DNA of 42,060 nt. Source: Myxococcota bacterium. Lineage in GTDB: Bacteria > Myxococcota_A > Polyangia > JAAYKL01. Made by a program: the position numbers and the translations under genes. Of the stretch, positions 40,818 through 42,060 are shown one piece after another (position 1 is the first letter of the stretch; every line of letters begins with the position of its first letter). The DNA is taken from NCBI GenBank assembly GCA_028278265.1, contig JANQET010000347.1:1-42060 (forward strand), in the 5' to 3' direction. The notes below the pieces were generated by a model, which worked only from the letters and a program-made list of their open reading frames with translations, was not told where the DNA came from and did no database searches.

Positions 40818-42060
40818 ATGACAGATAATCAGCGAGAAACCAATTTGTTCAACGCGGCGGACTACTTTGTCGACCGCAACATCCGTCAAGGCCGGGGCCA
40901 CAAGACGGCTCTTTATTTCAGAGATCAGAAATACACCTACAACGATCTTCAAAAAATGATCAACAAGACGGCCAACGCGCTGATCGATTTAGGGGTGCGC
41001 ATCGAGGATCGGGTGCTGCTGCTGTTGTTGGACACGCCGGAGTTCTACGCCTGTTTCTGGGGCGCCCTGCGCATCGGCGCCGTACCGGTGCCCTGCAACA
41101 CCATGATGACGCCGGATGACTACGAGTATTTTCTCAACGACAGCCGGGCCAAGGTGTTGATTTGCAGTGAGGCGTTGGTGCCTCAGGTGTACGAGATATC
41201 GGGAGATTTACCATACCTTCGCGATCTCATCGTGGTCGAAGAGGGCCGGACTGCGAGGATCCCGTTCCGACAAAAGTACCGCCGCGCGACGAGCACCTGC
41301 AAGTCCGCCCCGACCACCCGCGACGACGTGGGCTTTTGGCTCTACTCGTCGGGGAGCACCGGTTTTCCCAAGGGCACGATTCACTCCCAATACGACGGGG
41401 TGGTCTGTGCGGAGAATTTCGGGCGCGGGGTGCTGCGGCTGACCGAGGCGGACACCACCCTCTCGGCGGCCCGTCTCTTTTTCGCCTATGGCTTGGGCAA
41501 CTCCAACTTCTTTCCCCTCTCGGTCGGTGCCTCGGCGGTGATCTTTCCCGACCGGCCCACCCCCCAGCTGATCTTCGATCTGCTGACCAAACATCGGCCG
41601 ACCGTGTTTTTCGGGGTCCCCACCCTCTACGCTTCGATGCTCGATCTCGCCGCCAAGTCGGATCAAGAAAACGGCACCACACCCGATCCGAACGGAAACC
41701 ACGCCCTGTCGTCGGTCCGGTTGTGTGTCTCGGCCGGCGAGGCGCTGCCCACGGACATCTACTATCGCTGGAAGGAGCGCTACGGCGTGGAGATCGTCGA
41801 TGGCATCGGGTCGACCGAGATGGCCCATATCTTTTTGTGCAACTATCCGGGGGACATCAAACCGGGCAGCACGGGCAAACCGGTGCCCGGATACGAGGTC
41901 AAGCTGGTCGACGATGGGGGGGTCGAGGTGCCCCCCGGGGAGATCGGCACCCTACACGTCAAAGGGGACAGCGCGGCCCAGCTATACTGGCGCAAGCGGG
42001 ACAAGACGCGCAAGACAATGGTCGGCGAGTGGATCAACACGGGCGACAAATTTCACCAGG
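40818..42060 (+). CDS. Benzoate-CoA ligase family protein, partial (runs off the window)
   Basis: Frame open from the ATG at 40818 to the window edge, 414 codons, so the gene continues beyond 42060. ANL-superfamily features: FWLYSSGSTGFPKGTIHSQYD (AMP-binding P-loop), GVPTLYASML, CVSAGEALPTDIYYRWKERYGVEIVDGIGSTEMAHIF and the PGYEVKLVDDGG-VPPGEIGTLHVKG turn into the linker. These match benzoate-CoA ligase-type enzymes, which make aryl-CoA from the acid, ATP and CoA. It starts 63 bp after the dehydrogenase/hydratase fusion on the same strand, so an aromatic or short-acid degradation operon is likely. The substrate pocket cannot be read reliably, so acetate- or other aryl-acid-CoA ligases remain possible. 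Confidence 0.87.
   Translation, partial: MTDNQRETNLFNAADYFVDRNIRQGRGHKTALYFRDQKYTYNDLQKMINKTANALIDLGVRIEDRVLLLLLDTPEFYACFWGALRIGAVPVPCNTMMTPDDYEYFLNDSRAKVLICSEALVPQVYEISGDLPYLRDLIVVEEGRTARIPFRQKYRRATSTCKSAPTTRDDVGFWLYSSGSTGFPKGTIHSQYDGVVCAENFGRGVLRLTEADTTLSAARLFFAYGLGNSNFFPLSVGASAVIFPDRPTPQLIFDLLTKHRPTVFFGVPTLYASMLDLAAKSDQENGTTPDPNGNHALSSVRLCVSAGEALPTDIYYRWKERYGVEIVDGIGSTEMAHIFLCNYPGDIKPGSTGKPVPGYEVKLVDDGGVEVPPGEIGTLHVKGDSAAQLYWRKRDKTRKTMVGEWINTGDKFHQ

Overview
The window looks like chromosomal DNA of a Gram-negative, GC-rich, deltaproteobacterium-like organism (Myxococcota or Desulfobacterota style). The lineage is inferred from gene content: a PknB-type kinase fused to an AAA ATPase, large Asp-rich and Cys-rich surface lipoproteins, a tungsten-type aldehyde:ferredoxin oxidoreductase (AOR), several low-potential Fe-S proteins and a benzoate-CoA-ligase-type enzyme. 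Together these suggest anaerobic or facultative redox metabolism with aromatic or acyl-CoA degradation. I saw no tRNA, rRNA, CRISPR array or transposase.

Layout. 1-1454 (minus): a compact cluster of MIF-type tautomerase, TIGR04076 protein, four-cluster ferredoxin and the N-terminus of an AOR. 1500-5174 (minus): a kinase/AAA/helical-repeat regulator. 5494-10177: an AraC regulator, an outer-membrane barrel with two carboxypeptidase-regulatory-like domains, a membrane flavodoxin/ferredoxin (EFR1 type) and a short-chain dehydrogenase. 10178-10918: a 741-bp gap with a hairpin. 10919-17258 (plus): an M36-like protease lipoprotein with beta-sandwich repeats and a beta-propeller lipoprotein, both carrying long Asp-x repeats. 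17275-24551 (minus): a complete histidine operon behind a leader peptide with six consecutive His codons and a rho-independent terminator. 24798-26607 (plus): a small lipoprotein, then a low-molecular-weight phosphatase and a fructosamine-kinase-like protein. 26615-33174 (minus): an operon of acyl carrier protein, two related radical SAM proteins, a ketoacyl synthase, an LpoA-like lipoprotein and an ArsA-like ATPase. 33455-42060 (plus): transketolase, a multi-cluster Fe-S protein, a zinc-ribbon membrane protein, a hydroxyacyl-CoA dehydrogenase/enoyl-CoA hydratase fusion and a benzoate-CoA-ligase-like gene that runs off the window.

The histidine operon encodes all ten reactions in seven genes because of two fusions. 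One joins HisA, HisI and HisE, which catalyse three consecutive steps. The other joins a HisC aminotransferase to a HAD phosphatase that could be the otherwise missing histidinol-phosphatase. The best candidate for an undescribed system is the ACP / twin radical SAM / ketoacyl synthase operon. Its gene order and overlaps suggest radical chemistry on a dedicated carrier-bound acyl chain, coupled to an envelope lipoprotein and an ATPase. This function is inferred and not matched to a known pathway.
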